From Paralithodes platypus (taxonomy: Eukaryota > Arthropoda > Malacostraca > Decapoda > Lithodidae), in NCBI GenBank assembly GCA_032716605.1, contig CM064569.1, forward strand, positions 12,059,493 through 12,123,492: a stretch of DNA of 64,000 bases. The letters run 5' to 3'. The translations under genes and the position numbers were made by a program. Positions 20,447 through 31,172 of the stretch are shown in pieces (the stretch's first letter is position 1; each line of letters starts with the position of its first letter). The notes under the pieces are model-generated. The model did no database searches. It was not told where the DNA came from and saw nothing but the letters and a program-made list of their open reading frames with translations.

Positions 20447-22067
20447 ATACAGCAAACATAGCTGGATATGGTATGGGAGGGAGAAGAAGAGAAGTAGTGG
20501 AGGAGGAGGTGGGGATCAGGAGGTCAGAAGTGTGGGAAGCCATGAAAAGAGTGAAGTTGGGGAAAGCACCAGGAACAGATGGAGTGTGTGGGGAAATGTT
20601 GAGGTATGGTGGTGAGATAGTGATAGAATGGGTATGGAAAATGTGCAAACTAGCATGGGAGAAGGGGAGTGCACCCGGTGACTGGAAGACTGGCATAATA
20701 GTCCCCCTATATAAGGGCAAAGGGGAAAGAGGAGTGTGTGGTAACCACCGAGGAATATGTCTTCTAAGCGTAGTAGGGAAGGTATACAGTAGGGTAGTGA
20801 TTGAGAGAGTGAGAGTGAGAACGGAGAAATGGATAGGCGACGAGCAGGGAGGTTTTAGGAAGGGAAGAGGATGTGTAGATCAGATTTTTACCCTGAATTG
20901 TGTTGTGGAGAAGTATCTGGAGAAGAAACAAAAGGTGTATGTTGCCTTTATGGACTTGGAGAAGGCCTATGACAGAGTGGATAGAGAAGGTTTGTGGAAA
21001 GTACTTAGAATATACGGAGTAGAGGGCAAGTTGCTGAAAGCAGTGAAGAGCATGTATGAGGGTGCAAAGGCGGCAGTACATGTGGAGAGTGAGCAGAGCG
21101 AGTTCTTTGACCTGAATGTTGGTTTGAAACAGGGGTGTGTGATGTCCCCGTGGTTGTTTACTGTATATATGGATGGAGTTATGAAAGAAATACTATCAAG
21201 AGCAGTGGATGTTGGTGTATCGCTGAAAAGGGAGGAATTGAGTGGAAGCTACCTATACTGCTGTTTGCGAATGATACAGTTCTGATGAGTGATAATGAAT
21301 GGGAGTTGCAGGGTCTGGTAAATGAGTTTGGAACAGTGTGCGAAAAACGGAATTTGAAGGTAAATACGGGAAGAGCAAGGTTATGGTCTTCGAAAGGGGT
21401 GAAGTCACAGAGTGTGAGGTGAAGCTGAACGGTCAGGCTATGGAGATCGTCAACTCTTTTAAGTATCTGGGCAGTGTGTTGAGTAAAGATGGGACTATGG
21501 ATGAAGAGGTGCGGGAGAGGGTACAACAGGGGAAGAGGGTTGTAGGAACGCTAAAAGCAGTAACAAGAAATAGGGTGGTCAGTATGGAAGTGAAGAAGTC
21601 CTTGCATGACAGTGTGGTAATCCCGACACTGACTTACGGAAGCGAAGCATGGACGTTGGTTGAGAGACTCAGACCAAGAGTGAGAGCAGTGGAAATGAAT
21701 TACTTAAGGAGTGCGTGCGGAGTTACATGGAGGGATAGACAGACTAATGAGGAAGTAAGAAGGAGGTGTGGTGTGGAGGTAGATGTGCTGGAAAGTGTGA
21801 AAAGGAACAACTTGAGATGGTTCGGCCATATGGAACGTATGGAAAGCGAGAATGACTAAGAGGGTGTATGAGAGCGAGGTGGAGGGACAGAGGGGGAGAG
21901 GTAGACCGAATATGAGGTGGAAGGATGGAGTGAGGAAGTACATGAACGAAGGTGGTGCTGGTTGGGGGGAGCGTCGTCCTCTGTCTGGGGACAGAGGTGC
22001 ATGGGGGCGGTTCGTTCGTGGCCACCCCTTCGGGGATCACGGCGTCAGGCAATAGATAGATAGATAG
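20447..22067 (+). mobile_element. 5'-truncated LINE (RTE-like) with 9-bp target duplication
   Basis: It is flanked by ATGTAACAC at 20438-20446 and 22068-22076. The 3' end is a GATA-type repeat (22051-22067) instead of poly(A). The whole insert is RT and C-terminal coding sequence, so the 5' half including the endonuclease was lost, as usual in target-primed insertion. A fragment of the same family lies inverted at 55015-55205. Confidence 0.88.
20473..21955 (+). pseudogene. LINE reverse transcriptase (RTE-like), frameshifted
   Basis: RT motifs in order: KAPGTDGVCGEML, DWKTGIIVPLYKGKG, NHRGICLLSVVGKVYSRVV, VAFMDLEKAYDRVDREGLW (motif A Asp), GLKQGCVMSPWLF, and then, after a frameshift near 21230, LLFANDTVLMS, where the usual F-A-D-D box is F-A-N-D. 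Another frameshift near 21350 leads to FKYLGSVLSKDG, TLTYGSEAWTL and NNLRWFGHMERM. A stop near 21857 is followed by EGQRGRGRPNMRWKDGV. The lost catalytic Asp plus frameshifts show it is dead. The clade is inferred from the tail motifs only. Confidence 0.82.
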
Positions 22068-22381
22068 ATGTAACACTAATATTATCTATATGCATACCTC
22101 CTTATATTAAACATGTACCATAGTAATCATGTGCACTCACTTATATAATTGTACTGTATTGACTGCACATGGTAACTATGGGTATTTCATGATCTGCCCG
22201 CTAGGGGTATGTTATGATCAGATCGAGAGAGAGACTAGCCTACCAAAGGTCTCCCTGTACACTGTACCCACTTCACTCCTGAATACAAGAACCTATTAAC
22301 TTTTACCCAGTGTTTGACTTATCCCACCTCTTTGATAAGTACCTGGGGATCGTCTGGAAGCAGCCAGACCCAACATATACA

Positions 22382-22398
22382 TGGCGCAGTGAGTAAAA
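22382..22398 (+). promoter_or_regulatory. Primer-binding site of element D
   Basis: Immediately after the LTR comes TGGCGCAGTGAGTAAAA, starting with the TGG complementary to tRNA CCA. Many mag-like Gypsy elements have similar TGGCGCAGT sites. The leader from here to 22893 is GC-rich and non-coding. Confidence 0.7.
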
Positions 22399-22893
22399 AC
22401 CGGAGTTACGAAGTTGGACAATCCTGTGGGACCCTTGTGAAGCCGCCATTACCAAGCCAGCTCCACCACTCGGGAGTAAGACAGTGCCTCCAGACCCAGG
22501 ATTACAGTGAGCAGTGCCCCTGGATATACAGTGCTAACAGTGAAGTGTTGTGTATTGCCAGTGCTTTATTTTGTGTATATTTCATGTGTGCTTGCCCTGG
22601 GTACGAGTTCCAGAGCAGCAGGGCCAGCCAGCGAGCGGAGCGCTACACCCTCCTCCCAGCACGGCCTGAGCAACACTGAGTTGAGTGAGTGAACGCGGCC
22701 GCCTCCCCCTCCCGAGCCACGAGCGGTTGGTGAACACACATACGCATACACGCACTGAGAACGCCGTCACACACTACTTGTTGCTGGCAATCTTTCGCAG
22801 CAAAAACTCTGTTATCTACTAGGACGAATATTCAAGTGGGGAATTTTTCGACTTTTTGTTATCAACCTGTCTGTCTGTTGCCCTAACAAGAGG

Positions 22894-23264
22894 ATGTCAG
22901 ACCAGGAAGATGTACGATTGCAACACAACCCCACATCACCTTCCAGCTCTCCTACACAAACCTCCTCTGGGATTTCTGGACCATTTCCACCTCCACAAAT
23001 CTCCCAAGATTTTTCTGGTTTCTCTACTTCTACCCCCTTACGCACTCCACCTCCTCCACCCTCCCACCCACATGCTTCACCCTCAGTTCCGTCTGGGGCC
23101 GATTTCCTACAGTTTATTCAGTTTCTGGAGGAATCTAGAAGGCAAGAAGAGGCAGTGAGAAGACAAGAGGAGGCAGTGAGAAGACAAGAGGAGGCTTTAA
23201 GAAGAGAGGAAGAGAATGCAAGATTTCAGGCTTTGATTCAACTGTTGGCCACTTCCAGGATATC
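22894..23264 (+). pseudogene. Element D Gag, N-terminal part
   Basis: The Met at 22894 (MSDQEDVRLQ) opens a Ser/Pro-rich leader, then a coiled-coil region with three near-identical RRQEEAV heptads (about 23147-23210) and FQALIQLLATSRIS. At about 23265 the frame enters the inserted LINE. The rest of Gag continues at 26303, so this was one polyprotein. Confidence 0.65.
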
Positions 23265-26200
23265 GGAGTCCCCAGGGGGGGGGGACCATAAATGCCCCCT
23301 CACCCGACCGACCATCCCCTGACGACCCCACACAATTACCTGGACCTCGGCCTGTTACTCTTTCTATTAATTTCTGAAACATTCGCGGATTTTCCTCTAA
23401 CTTTCACTCTGTTGAGCACCATCTCTCCTCCTACAAACCTGATCTTCTCTTCCTCACCGAAACTCAGGTGTCTGTAGCAACATCCAGCAACCCCTTCTCT
23501 GTATCCTCCTACTTTCTCTATTCTAGTTTCAAAGCCAAAGGCGGATGTTGTGCATATGTGCACAACAAACTCACTTGCTCTCGTGTTCCCGATTTCGACT
23601 CCTCTGAATTCTCAACTTTATGGCTCAAACTTTCCTGTCATTCTCTTACTAAATATTTCTGTGCTGTCTATCTTTCCCCTAACTCTACCAACTTTCCCAA
23701 ATTCTTTGACTATCTAAACTCTACAGTGGAACACATTCTATCCATTTCTCCTTTCTCAGAAATCTCCATCTTAGGAGATTTCAACGTTCACCACCGCCAT
23801 TGGCTCTCCTCTCACACTACTGATCCACCTGGTGAACAAGCCTACGTCTTTTCTATCCTAAATGACCTAGAGCAGTTAGTTCAGCAACCCAGCCGTATCC
23901 CGGATCGCATCGGAAATCGGCCCAACATTCTTGACCTGTTTCTAACTTCTAACCCTTCTTCTTATACTGTCGATCTTTTCTCTCCTTTGGGCTCCTCCGA
24001 CCATAAACTTATCTCTGTCACCTGTCCTATCTCTCCAGTACAGCCACCCGATCCTCCTAGCCGGCGGCGCTTGTGGCACTTTGGCGCTGCCGACTGGGAG
24101 GCTCTTCGGCAGTACTTCTTTGATTTCCCATGGAATGATTTCTGCTTCCATGGCCGAGGACCCTCGGAGAGTGCTGAATGCATTACCGAGGTAATCCTAT
24201 CGGGCATGGAAGCATACATTCCATTCTCTTTCTCTCAGACTAATGCTAAAAAATCTTGGTTTACTCACGCCTGTTCTACTGCTGTCCGCAATAAGGAGGA
24301 AGCATTCAAACGGTACCGACGCCTTAAAACTCAAGACTCTCATTCTTCATATGTTTCTGCCCGGAATCAAGCCAAATCTGTTCTTCGACTTGCCAAACAC
24401 TCTTTCATCAATAATAAATGCACTGAACTATCCAACTCTAGCTCTTCCCAAGCTTTCTGGCATCTAGCCAAAAACCTCTCCAACAATTTATCTTCCTCGT
24501 CTTTCCCTCCCCTTTCCCACTCTGATGGCACAACCATCACTTCTTCCTCTGACAAAGCTAAACTCTTCGCTCAAACTTTTGCTAGAAACTCCACCTTGGA
24601 TGATTCCGGTGCTATTCCTCCCTCTCCGCCCTCCTCTCTCTTACTTATGCCTAATATCCTAATCTCTTCTAAAGATGTACTTTCTACCCTCTCTGGGCTT
24701 AACACTAATAAGGCGTACGGTCCGGACGGTGTTCCTCCTGTTGTTCTCAAAAACTGTGCTTCCGTGCTGACTCCCTGCCTAGGCAAACTCTTTCGTCTCT
24801 GTCTATCCTCTAACGTCTTCCCTTCATGCTGGAAGTTTGCTCACATTCAACCTGTCCCAAAGAAGGGTGACCGCTCTCAACCCTCCAACTATCGTCCAAT
24901 TGCTCTTATCTCTTGTCTTTCTAAAGTTTTTGAAACTATTCTTGCTTCCAAATTTCTTAAGCATTTCTCTTCTCATAATCTGCTCTCAGATCGCCAGTAT
25001 GGCTTCCTTAAGGGTCGCTCTACTGGTGATCTTCTTTCATATCTTACTAACTCTTGGTCATCCTCCTTTCGGGACTTCGGTGAGACTTTTTCTATTGCAC
25101 TAGACATATCGAAAGTCTTCGAGAGAGTCTTGCATAAATCTTTAATTTCTAAACTACCCTCCTTCGGTTTCTATCCCTCCATCTGTGCCTTTGTCTCTAA
25201 TTTCCTTTCCGGCCGTTCCATAGCCGCGGTTGTGGACGGCCATTGTTCACTTCCTCACTCTATAAACTCCGGTGTTCCTCAGGGCTCTGTCCTATCTCCT
25301 ATTCTCTTTCTAATTTTTATAAATGATCTCCTTAACTGTACCTTAATTCCCATCCATTCATACGCAGACGACTCAACCTTGCACTACTCCTTTAGTTTTT
25401 CAGAACGCCCCCGCCAGCAATCCCTCAACGACAAACGTAATGAAGCCATAGAACTCTTAAATTCTGATCTAAATACTATTTCCAATTGGGGCAGAGAAAA
25501 CCTTGTTAACTTTAATGCTTCCAAAACCCAATTTCTCCATCTATCTACCCGTCAGGATATCCCAGCGGACTATCCCTTATTCTTCAACAATACAAAAATC
25601 AACCCTTCATCTTCTCTCAATATTCTTGGTGTCTCTTTTTCTTCTGCTCTCATTTGGAAGGACCATATTACCAGTCTTGCTAAGGCAGCCTCCCAGAAGC
25701 TGGGTGTGCTCAACCGCCTTAGGGGGTTCTTTTCCCCTGTACAGCTTCTTGCTCTGTATAGGGGCATAGTGCACCCTTGTATTGAGTATTGTTCACATGT
25801 GTGGGAAGGTTCCTCTCACACTGCTCTCCTAGACAAAGTTGAAAGGAAGGCCTTTCGTATCATTAACTCACCAACTCTCTGCAATCTCTCTCTCTCCGCC
25901 GCAATGTTGCATCTCTCTCGCTATTCTATCGCTACTATAATAATCAGTGTTCCTCAGAGCTATCCCAGTGCATACCACCTCCTTTACGTAGGGCACGTGG
26001 TACCCGTCTTGCAACTCAATCCCACCCCTACTCTGTGCAACTCTCCAACCCAAGAGTGAAACGTTACTCTCAAACTTTCTTCTACTCAACAGCTGAGCTC
26101 TGGAACTCTCTCCCAGAATCAGTCTTTCCCTCTTCCTATGACTTAAATTGCTTCAAACTCCGTGTGTCCAGGCATTTTGGCTCGAACGTCCCTTGATTTT

Positions 26201-26302
26201 GGCCCTGTCACTCTTTCAACTATGGGGGAGGCACTCGCTATAGGCAGTTATGCCTTTTGCCTCCCTCAATCACATAGAAAAAAAAAAAAAAAAAAAAAAA
26301 AA
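23265..26302 (+). mobile_element. LINE copy 1 (Jockey/CR1-like) inserted in element D Gag
   Basis: Homology to the second copy begins at CGGAGTCCCCAGG (compare 49679), so this copy lacks the 5' leader found at 49318-49678. It ends with CACATAG followed by a 25-base A run (26278-26302). It contains the endonuclease and RT frame. The flanking bases do not show a convincing target duplication. Confidence 0.82.
23468..26059 (+). CDS. LINE ORF2: endonuclease and reverse transcriptase (copy 1)
   Basis: An open frame of 863 codons, but the upstream start is damaged: the same frame extends left to [20 protein letters not shown] behind a TGA near 23377 where copy 2 has Cys. APE-type endonuclease motifs: [11 protein letters not shown] (about residue 98) and [12 protein letters not shown] motifs: [51 protein letters not shown] (normally KAFDRVWH), [19 protein letters not shown] and [12 protein letters not shown] (about residue 629). 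The last ~37 codons are out of frame: a 10-base deletion near 25870, between two ACTC copies, removed the proper C-terminus, whose FYSTAELWNSLPES can be read in another frame. ORF2 nicks DNA and primes reverse transcription on it. Confidence 0.82.
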   Translation: MSVATSSNPFSVSSYFLYSSFKAKGGCCAYVHNKLTCSRVPDFDSSEFSTLWLKLSCHSLTKYFCAVYLSPNSTNFPKFFDYLNSTVEHILSISPFSEISILGDFNVHHRHWLSSHTTDPPGEQAYVFSILNDLEQLVQQPSRIPDRIGNRPNILDLFLTSNPSSYTVDLFSPLGSSDHKLISVTCPISPVQPPDPPSRRRLWHFGAADWEALRQYFFDFPWNDFCFHGRGPSESAECITEVILSGMEAYIPFSFSQTNAKKSWFTHACSTAVRNKEEAFKRYRRLKTQDSHSSYVSARNQAKSVLRLAKHSFINNKCTELSNSSSSQAFWHLAKNLSNNLSSSSFPPLSHSDGTTITSSSDKAKLFAQTFARNSTLDDSGAIPPSPPSSLLLMPNILISSKDVLSTLSGLNTNKAYGPDGVPPVVLKNCASVLTPCLGKLFRLCLSSNVFPSCWKFAHIQPVPKKGDRSQPSNYRPIALISCLSKVFETILASKFLKHFSSHNLLSDRQYGFLKGRSTGDLLSYLTNSWSSSFRDFGETFSIALDISKVFERVLHKSLISKLPSFGFYPSICAFVSNFLSGRSIAAVVDGHCSLPHSINSGVPQGSVLSPILFLIFINDLLNCTLIPIHSYADDSTLHYSFSFSERPRQQSLNDKRNEAIELLNSDLNTISNWGRENLVNFNASKTQFLHLSTRQDIPADYPLFFNNTKINPSSSLNILGVSFSSALIWKDHITSLAKAASQKLGVLNRLRGFFSPVQLLALYRGIVHPCIEYCSHVWEGSSHTALLDKVERKAFRIINSPTLCNLSLSAAMLHLSRYSIATIIISVPQSYPSAYHLLYVGHVVPVLQLNPTPTLCNSPTQE

Positions 26303-28150
26303 CAAATCTACAGATCCCTCCATGGCCCAGGGCCCACCCTCCCAACAGCAACGAGTCAGCCCTTCAGATCCCTCAGCACCTCCACCACCACCAAAGGCTA
26401 CAGCACAGTCCCCACTACCACTTAAAGCCGACTCCACCTTTCAGATGTTTCGAGAGTGGAGACGTCGCTGGGATGACTATGCAGTAATGGTGGACCTCCC
26501 CAAACTACCTCCGGCAAAGCAGATGATCCAGCTTCGCATGTGCCTGACCCTCGAGATGCAGCGCATACTTGAACACACCCTTCAGATCGCCCCTTCGACT
26601 GACAAGACGGTGGATGAGGTGTTGGATGCCCTGCAAGCTCACATCAAGGGACTTCGCAACGAGGCACTTCGTCGAAGAGAATTGTTGAGTTGTAAGTAGT
26701 TTGAAGGGGAGTCATTTGCCGAGTTTTATGTCCGCCTGAAGCGCATTTCCGAGGAAGTTGATGTGTGCCCGGGAAATTCATCTGTCTGCGAGGAAACACA
26801 GCTCAAGATGGTGATCCTCATGGGGATCAGAGACAAGGAGCTGGTACAGAATCTCATCTCCCTGGACTCAAAAGCACCACTAAAGGATGTTGTGACTAGG
26901 TGCCGCTCCTATGAGGCCGCTATATCTGCGACCACGGCCATTAGTGCTCCTCCTGACCAAGTGAGCGCAATTTCTTCGTATAAAAAGGACAAGAAAGCTC
27001 AGGGAAACGGCAAGACTCCGCCCATCAAAAATTCATCAAAGTCAACGGATTTCTGCCAGTGTTGTGCTCGCCAGCATGGGTTGGACACATGCCCAGCTGC
27101 TCAGAGCACCTGTGACGCCTGCGGACGACAAGGCCACTGGTCGCGGACAATCAAGTGCCCCGCCAGTAAGGTCCAGTGCCACCTCTGTCACCGCATTGGG
27201 CACATTGAGAAGTGTTGTCGGGCGTCGAAGAAGAAGGACAAGCGCCGAGGGGAATCTCCAAGCAGCAATGGTACATCCTCCGACTCCAGCGAGTCTCACG
27301 AGGCGAAGCACAACAACTGTCGTCGTGTGGGATCAACTTCTTCCTCTGCCGACAAGACACCACAGCCCATCGTTGTCACCCTGTCACATGGCGATGTCAA
27401 ATCCCGCCTACGGATGCTACCGGACACAGGCTCTGACATTACAGTGATTGGCCTGCGACATCTAGGATCTCTGGGTGTCTCTAGGAGCAGCCTGCAAGAC
27501 CCTTCGCCTACCATGACGTTCACGGCGGATGGATCCACGATGGCGCCTGCTCTGGGTGCATTTCAGGCAACCCTCACCCTAGGCAAGAGATCGTGCCCTG
27601 CCCTGATTCAAGTGCACGACGGTGTCCAGACTCCTCTGCTTTCTTATCGCCATTGCAGGGAGTTGGCCATCATCTCTCAGGACTTTCCTAAGCCCATTTT
27701 GGATGTCATCAACCCAGGAGAATCTTCAGTACAAGACACCGAGAGGACTCTACAGGATCTTCGCACCGCAGCAAGAGCGGACCCTACATACGTCTGTCTA
27801 CTCGACTGCGTCACCTCAGGCTTCCCTGTCAACCATTATAACCTACATGATTCCTTGCTCCCATACTGGATGCTACGGGATGATCTCTGTGCTGATGGAT
27901 ATCTCGTCCTCTACGGAGCTCGGATTGTGGTTCCTCCGGCTCTCCGCCGCCGCACCCTCCAGCAACTCCACGACAGTCACAGAGATGTGGAGGCCACCAA
28001 GAGCAGAGCGAGGCAGGCTGTCTTCTGGCCGGGGATAGATTCCGACATCACCAGTACTGTTCATGCTTACGAGTCGTGCCAGATCCTCCAGCCTGGCCTC
28101 CAGAAGGAACCCCTCCTGAATGACGAGAACCCGACGGGGCCCTTGAGTCT
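26303..28150 (+). pseudogene. Element D Gag, protease and integrase N-terminus (RT deleted)
   Basis: Gag resumes at STDPSMAQGPPSQQQ, with capsid motifs FREWRRRWDDYAVMV and FYVRLKRISEEVDVC split by TAG at 26697-26699. Cys/His zinc knuckles follow (CDACGRQGHWSRTIKC, CHLCHRIGHIEKCC). The protease is RMLPDTGSDITVIG. Just after PKPILDVINPGESS the text becomes TLQDLRTAARADPTY and the integrase zinc finger (LHDSHRDVEATKSRARQAVF, ESCQ). The whole RT and RNase H (over 1 kb in relatives) is missing. The element could only move with borrowed enzymes. A frameshift near 28140 separates it from the integrase core. Confidence 0.8.
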
Positions 28151-29018
28151 GTCTCGGCCGACTTTATCATGGTTGCCAGGAAGTCCTTCCTGGTCGTGGT
28201 CGACCGTCTCTCGGGGTGGCCCGTTGTCGTCCCCTGCAAAGGCGACGCTACTGCCTCTGCAACTATCAGGCTCTTCTGTCGCTACTTCCGGGAAGTTGGT
28301 GTTCCCCTCTGTCTGAGGACCGTTGGAGGCCCACAATTCACCAACCAGGATTTCCGGGACTTTATAGAGCGATGGGGAGTCCGCCATGTGGTTACGTCAC
28401 CGCATCACCCACAGGCGAACGGCCATGCCGAGGCTGCAGTGAGGTCAATCAGGCACCTCATTCTTCAGACTGCACCCTCTGGTAACATTGACATAGAGGA
28501 CTTTGACCGGGGTCTCATGGAACTCCGGAACACTCCTAACTTCACTGGCCGCTCCCCTACCCAATTCCTATATGGTCATCCCCTTCAGGACATGTCTACC
28601 TGCCGACCCCAGATCCTTCGCTCAGGAGTGGCAGGGCAAGGCCGAGGACTGTGACAGACGTGCAGCCGACCGTTCCGAGCAGGTTAAGACCCGGTACGAT
28701 GCGCACGCACAGCCCCTCATCAGGTTGTGTGTCGGTCAGCAAGTTCGGATTCAAGACCCGACATCGCAATGCTGGGACAAGGTGGGGGTTGTCATGAGTC
28801 TTGGCAAGTCCAGGGACTATTAGGTGCATCTCCCTAGTGGTCGTGTGTGGTGGCGGAACCGCCGTTTCCTCCGCCCTGTACCCCAAAGTGTTGACCCCCT
28901 CCCCCAGTCCCCTGCGACCCCTTGCAATGACCAGAAACAGTTGTCCTTAGCGTCTGACCCCCAAGTTGCCCCACGTTATTCGAAACGACCCAGAGAAAAG
29001 GAGTCCGCTCGAGATTGA
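28151..29018 (+). pseudogene. Element D integrase core and C-terminus
   Basis: Motifs SVSADFIMVARKSFLVVVDR and LSGWPVV (first Asp), LRTVGGPQFTNQDF (second catalytic position, where relatives have D in T-D-G-G-P; here Val) and SPHHPQANGHAEAAVRS (Glu). A frameshift near 28600 leads to SFAQEWQGKAEDCDRRAA, VGQQVRIQDP, and a TAG at 28822-28824, after which HLPSGRVWWRNRRFLRPVP ends the protein at 29018. Loss of the second Asp would abolish strand transfer. Confidence 0.8.
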
Positions 29019-29047
29019 ACTACGAGCGTGAGGGGGGAGGGAGGTGT

Positions 29048-29407
29048 TGTATGTATATGATTTATTGAGGCAACAGCATTCTTAAGTATCTGTAAGTAAC
29101 ACTAATATTATCTATATGCATACCTCCTTATATTAAACTTGTACCATAGTAATCATGTGCACTCACTTATATAATTGTACTTTATTGACTGCACATGGTA
29201 ACTATGGGTATTTCATGATCTGCCCGCTAGGGGTATGTCATGATCAGATCGAGAGAGAGACTAGCCTACCAAAGGTCTCCCTGTACACTGTACCCACTTC
29301 ACTCCTGAATACAAGAACCTATTAACTTTTACCCAGTGTTTGACTTATCCCACCTCTTTGATAAGTACTTGGGGATCGTCTGGAAGCAGCCAGACCCAAC
29401 ATATACA
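29048..29407 (+). repeat. 3' LTR of element D (360 bp)
   Basis: It is nearly identical to the reconstructed 5' LTR and preceded by a polypurine tract (29030-29045). It ends ACATATACA just before CAGTC. Confidence 0.92.
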
Positions 29408-29412
29408 CAGTC

Positions 29413-31044
29413 TACCAGAAATGCATCCGGACCTCCCGCCGGAGTCTGACGCCGACGTGTGAGGTACTGAGGCAGCCTTTGGTTTGCCTCTGACGCGAAG
29501 AAGTCCACTTGTGGATGGTAGGGTTCGGCAATCATCCCTTGAAAGATGGTTTGCTTGAGAGTCCATTCTACTTGAGTGCTCTGTCTCCAAGATAGAGCGT
29601 CTGCCCACACGTTCGCCATGCCGGGCAGATATGTTGCATGAAGATCAATCTCTAGCCTTCAAGCCAGTCGACATATCTTTTCTGTCAACCCTTGTAACAC
29701 TCGAGATCTCGCTGACCCTTGTTTCTGAATGCATGTCACTGCAGTCAGATTGTCCATTCTGAAGGCTAGGGACTTTCCCGCCTGGCTCATGCCGTGCTCC
29801 TGTAGAAAGAATAAGGGGACTAACAACTCCTTGGCATTGATATGAAGGTGAATTGACCTGGACCATAGACCCTGATCCTGATGTCCTAGGTTTGACTGGT
29901 AACCCCATCCCAGGGTACCTGACGCGTCTGTATCTATCCAGACCGTCGGAGGAGGAGCTGTCCATGTCAAGGAGGAGTGCATTACTTCTGGCTTTGCCCA
30001 AGCCGCCAGGAGGTTGTGGATGAATTTTGGAATTTTCTTCAGTGTTTCCACTGGCAACAGCGGAAAGCACCTGTTTCCTTCCAAAATAATGTTTTTGACC
30101 TTCAGACAACCTAACGGGACCGTCAGCTGTATCCAATTGAGTGAGCCCACCAGAGATTCCCAGATCGTTATTGTCAGAGAATGAAGAAACCGAAAGAGTT
30201 TCCTCCAAAATCTCTGACGGTTGTCTTCGCTCTGACTCAGTGTGAGTAACTCGGTATCCCAGATAAGATCCACCCACTGGATTTTCCTGGTGGGGATCAA
30301 GGAGGACTTTGCTAAGTTCACCTTGAACCCCAAGGCAGCTACATGATTTAACACCTGTTGTACATGTTGGAGGCGAATTATTTTGGTTTGAGCTACTATT
30401 AACCAGTCGTCGAGGTACCATAACACCATGATCCCCTGATTTAGTAATGGTAGCAGAGCCTGTCGGACTAGTATTGTGAAAATTCGGGGTGCCAGATTTA
30501 GGCCAAAGGGCATTCTTTGAAAAACAAACGTTTGATCCCCGTTGCGCAAAGCTAGATATTTTTGAAAACGTTTGTTGGTGGGGACATGCCAATAGGCTTC
30601 TGTGAGATCGATGGAACACATCCACCCCTTCGGCGGAAGTGTCAATCTGATCTGATTCACAGTCAGCATCCTGAACGACAGATTGTGAATATGGGTGTTG
30701 AGATAAGAGAGGTCGATCACCGGCCTCATCTGAACAATGTCCCTTTTTGGCACCAGGAACAACCGGGAGGTGAACACGGGTTGTGACAAAGGACTGGGGA
30801 TAATGATCTGTTTCTGGGCCATCTCTTTGACAACGGATCCCACCTCTAAAGAAACATGATTCCACTCTGTGGGGATACGTAAACGGGGTAGCCGGGACCA
30901 CCGCCATGAGAGGCCTTTCTTGACCACTGTCCTTGCCCATGTTCGCCGGGGCCATGCCCGATGATAATCCCGAAAGTTGCCAGTCACATGACTGGTGTTG
31001 TCCGGCAGTACTACTCTCGGATCCGCCTCACCTTGCCTTGGCAC
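29413..31044 (-). CDS. DIRS reverse transcriptase and RNase H
   Basis: The frame is open for 461 codons (31044-29659). RT: PVFTSRLFLVPKRD, RPVIDLSYLN, CSIDLTEAYWHVP (motif A Asp), QRMPFGLNLAPRIFT, LWYLDDWLIVA (catalytic YLDD). RNase H: TVWIDTDASGTLGWG, NAKELLVPLFF, FRMDNLTAVTCIQ. A single in-frame TGA at about 29656 follows KICRLA, after which DLHATYLPGMANVWADALSW and VDFFASEANQRLPQYL continue to the element D junction at 29413. The core enzyme looks intact. It would copy DIRS RNA; the family makes circular DNA for recombinase-mediated insertion. Confidence 0.85.
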
Positions 31045-31172
31045 CGGGAGTGAGAGAGCCTTGTGGTGTCTCAGTTTTTTGGATTGGAGGGATGTGACTC
31101 TGATTTTGGATTGGGGGGATGAGAGGCCTTGCTACCATCACTACTGGGTTTACCCCTAGACTGACCCCTGAA

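Larger units (their letters stand above)
20392..22381 (+). repeat. 5' LTR of element D, interrupted by a LINE
   Basis: Segments 20392-20446 and 22077-22381 together match the 3' LTR at 29048-29407. The interruption is 20447-22067 plus one copy of the LINE's target duplication. The 5' edge joins DIRS sequence. Confidence 0.9.
20392..29407 (+). mobile_element. Ty3/Gypsy element D inside DIRS; 5-bp target duplication CAGTC
   Basis: Its LTRs start TGTATGTATATGATTT and end ACATATACA. It is flanked by CAGTC at 20387-20391 and 29408-29412. Net LTR length is 360 bp in both copies once the LINE in the 5' LTR is removed. The internal part carries Gag, protease and integrase; RT and RNase H are missing. 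Nested insertions: a LINE at 20447-22067 and another at about 23265-26302. The polypurine tract GAGGGGGGAGGGAGG lies just before the 3' LTR. Confidence 0.9.
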
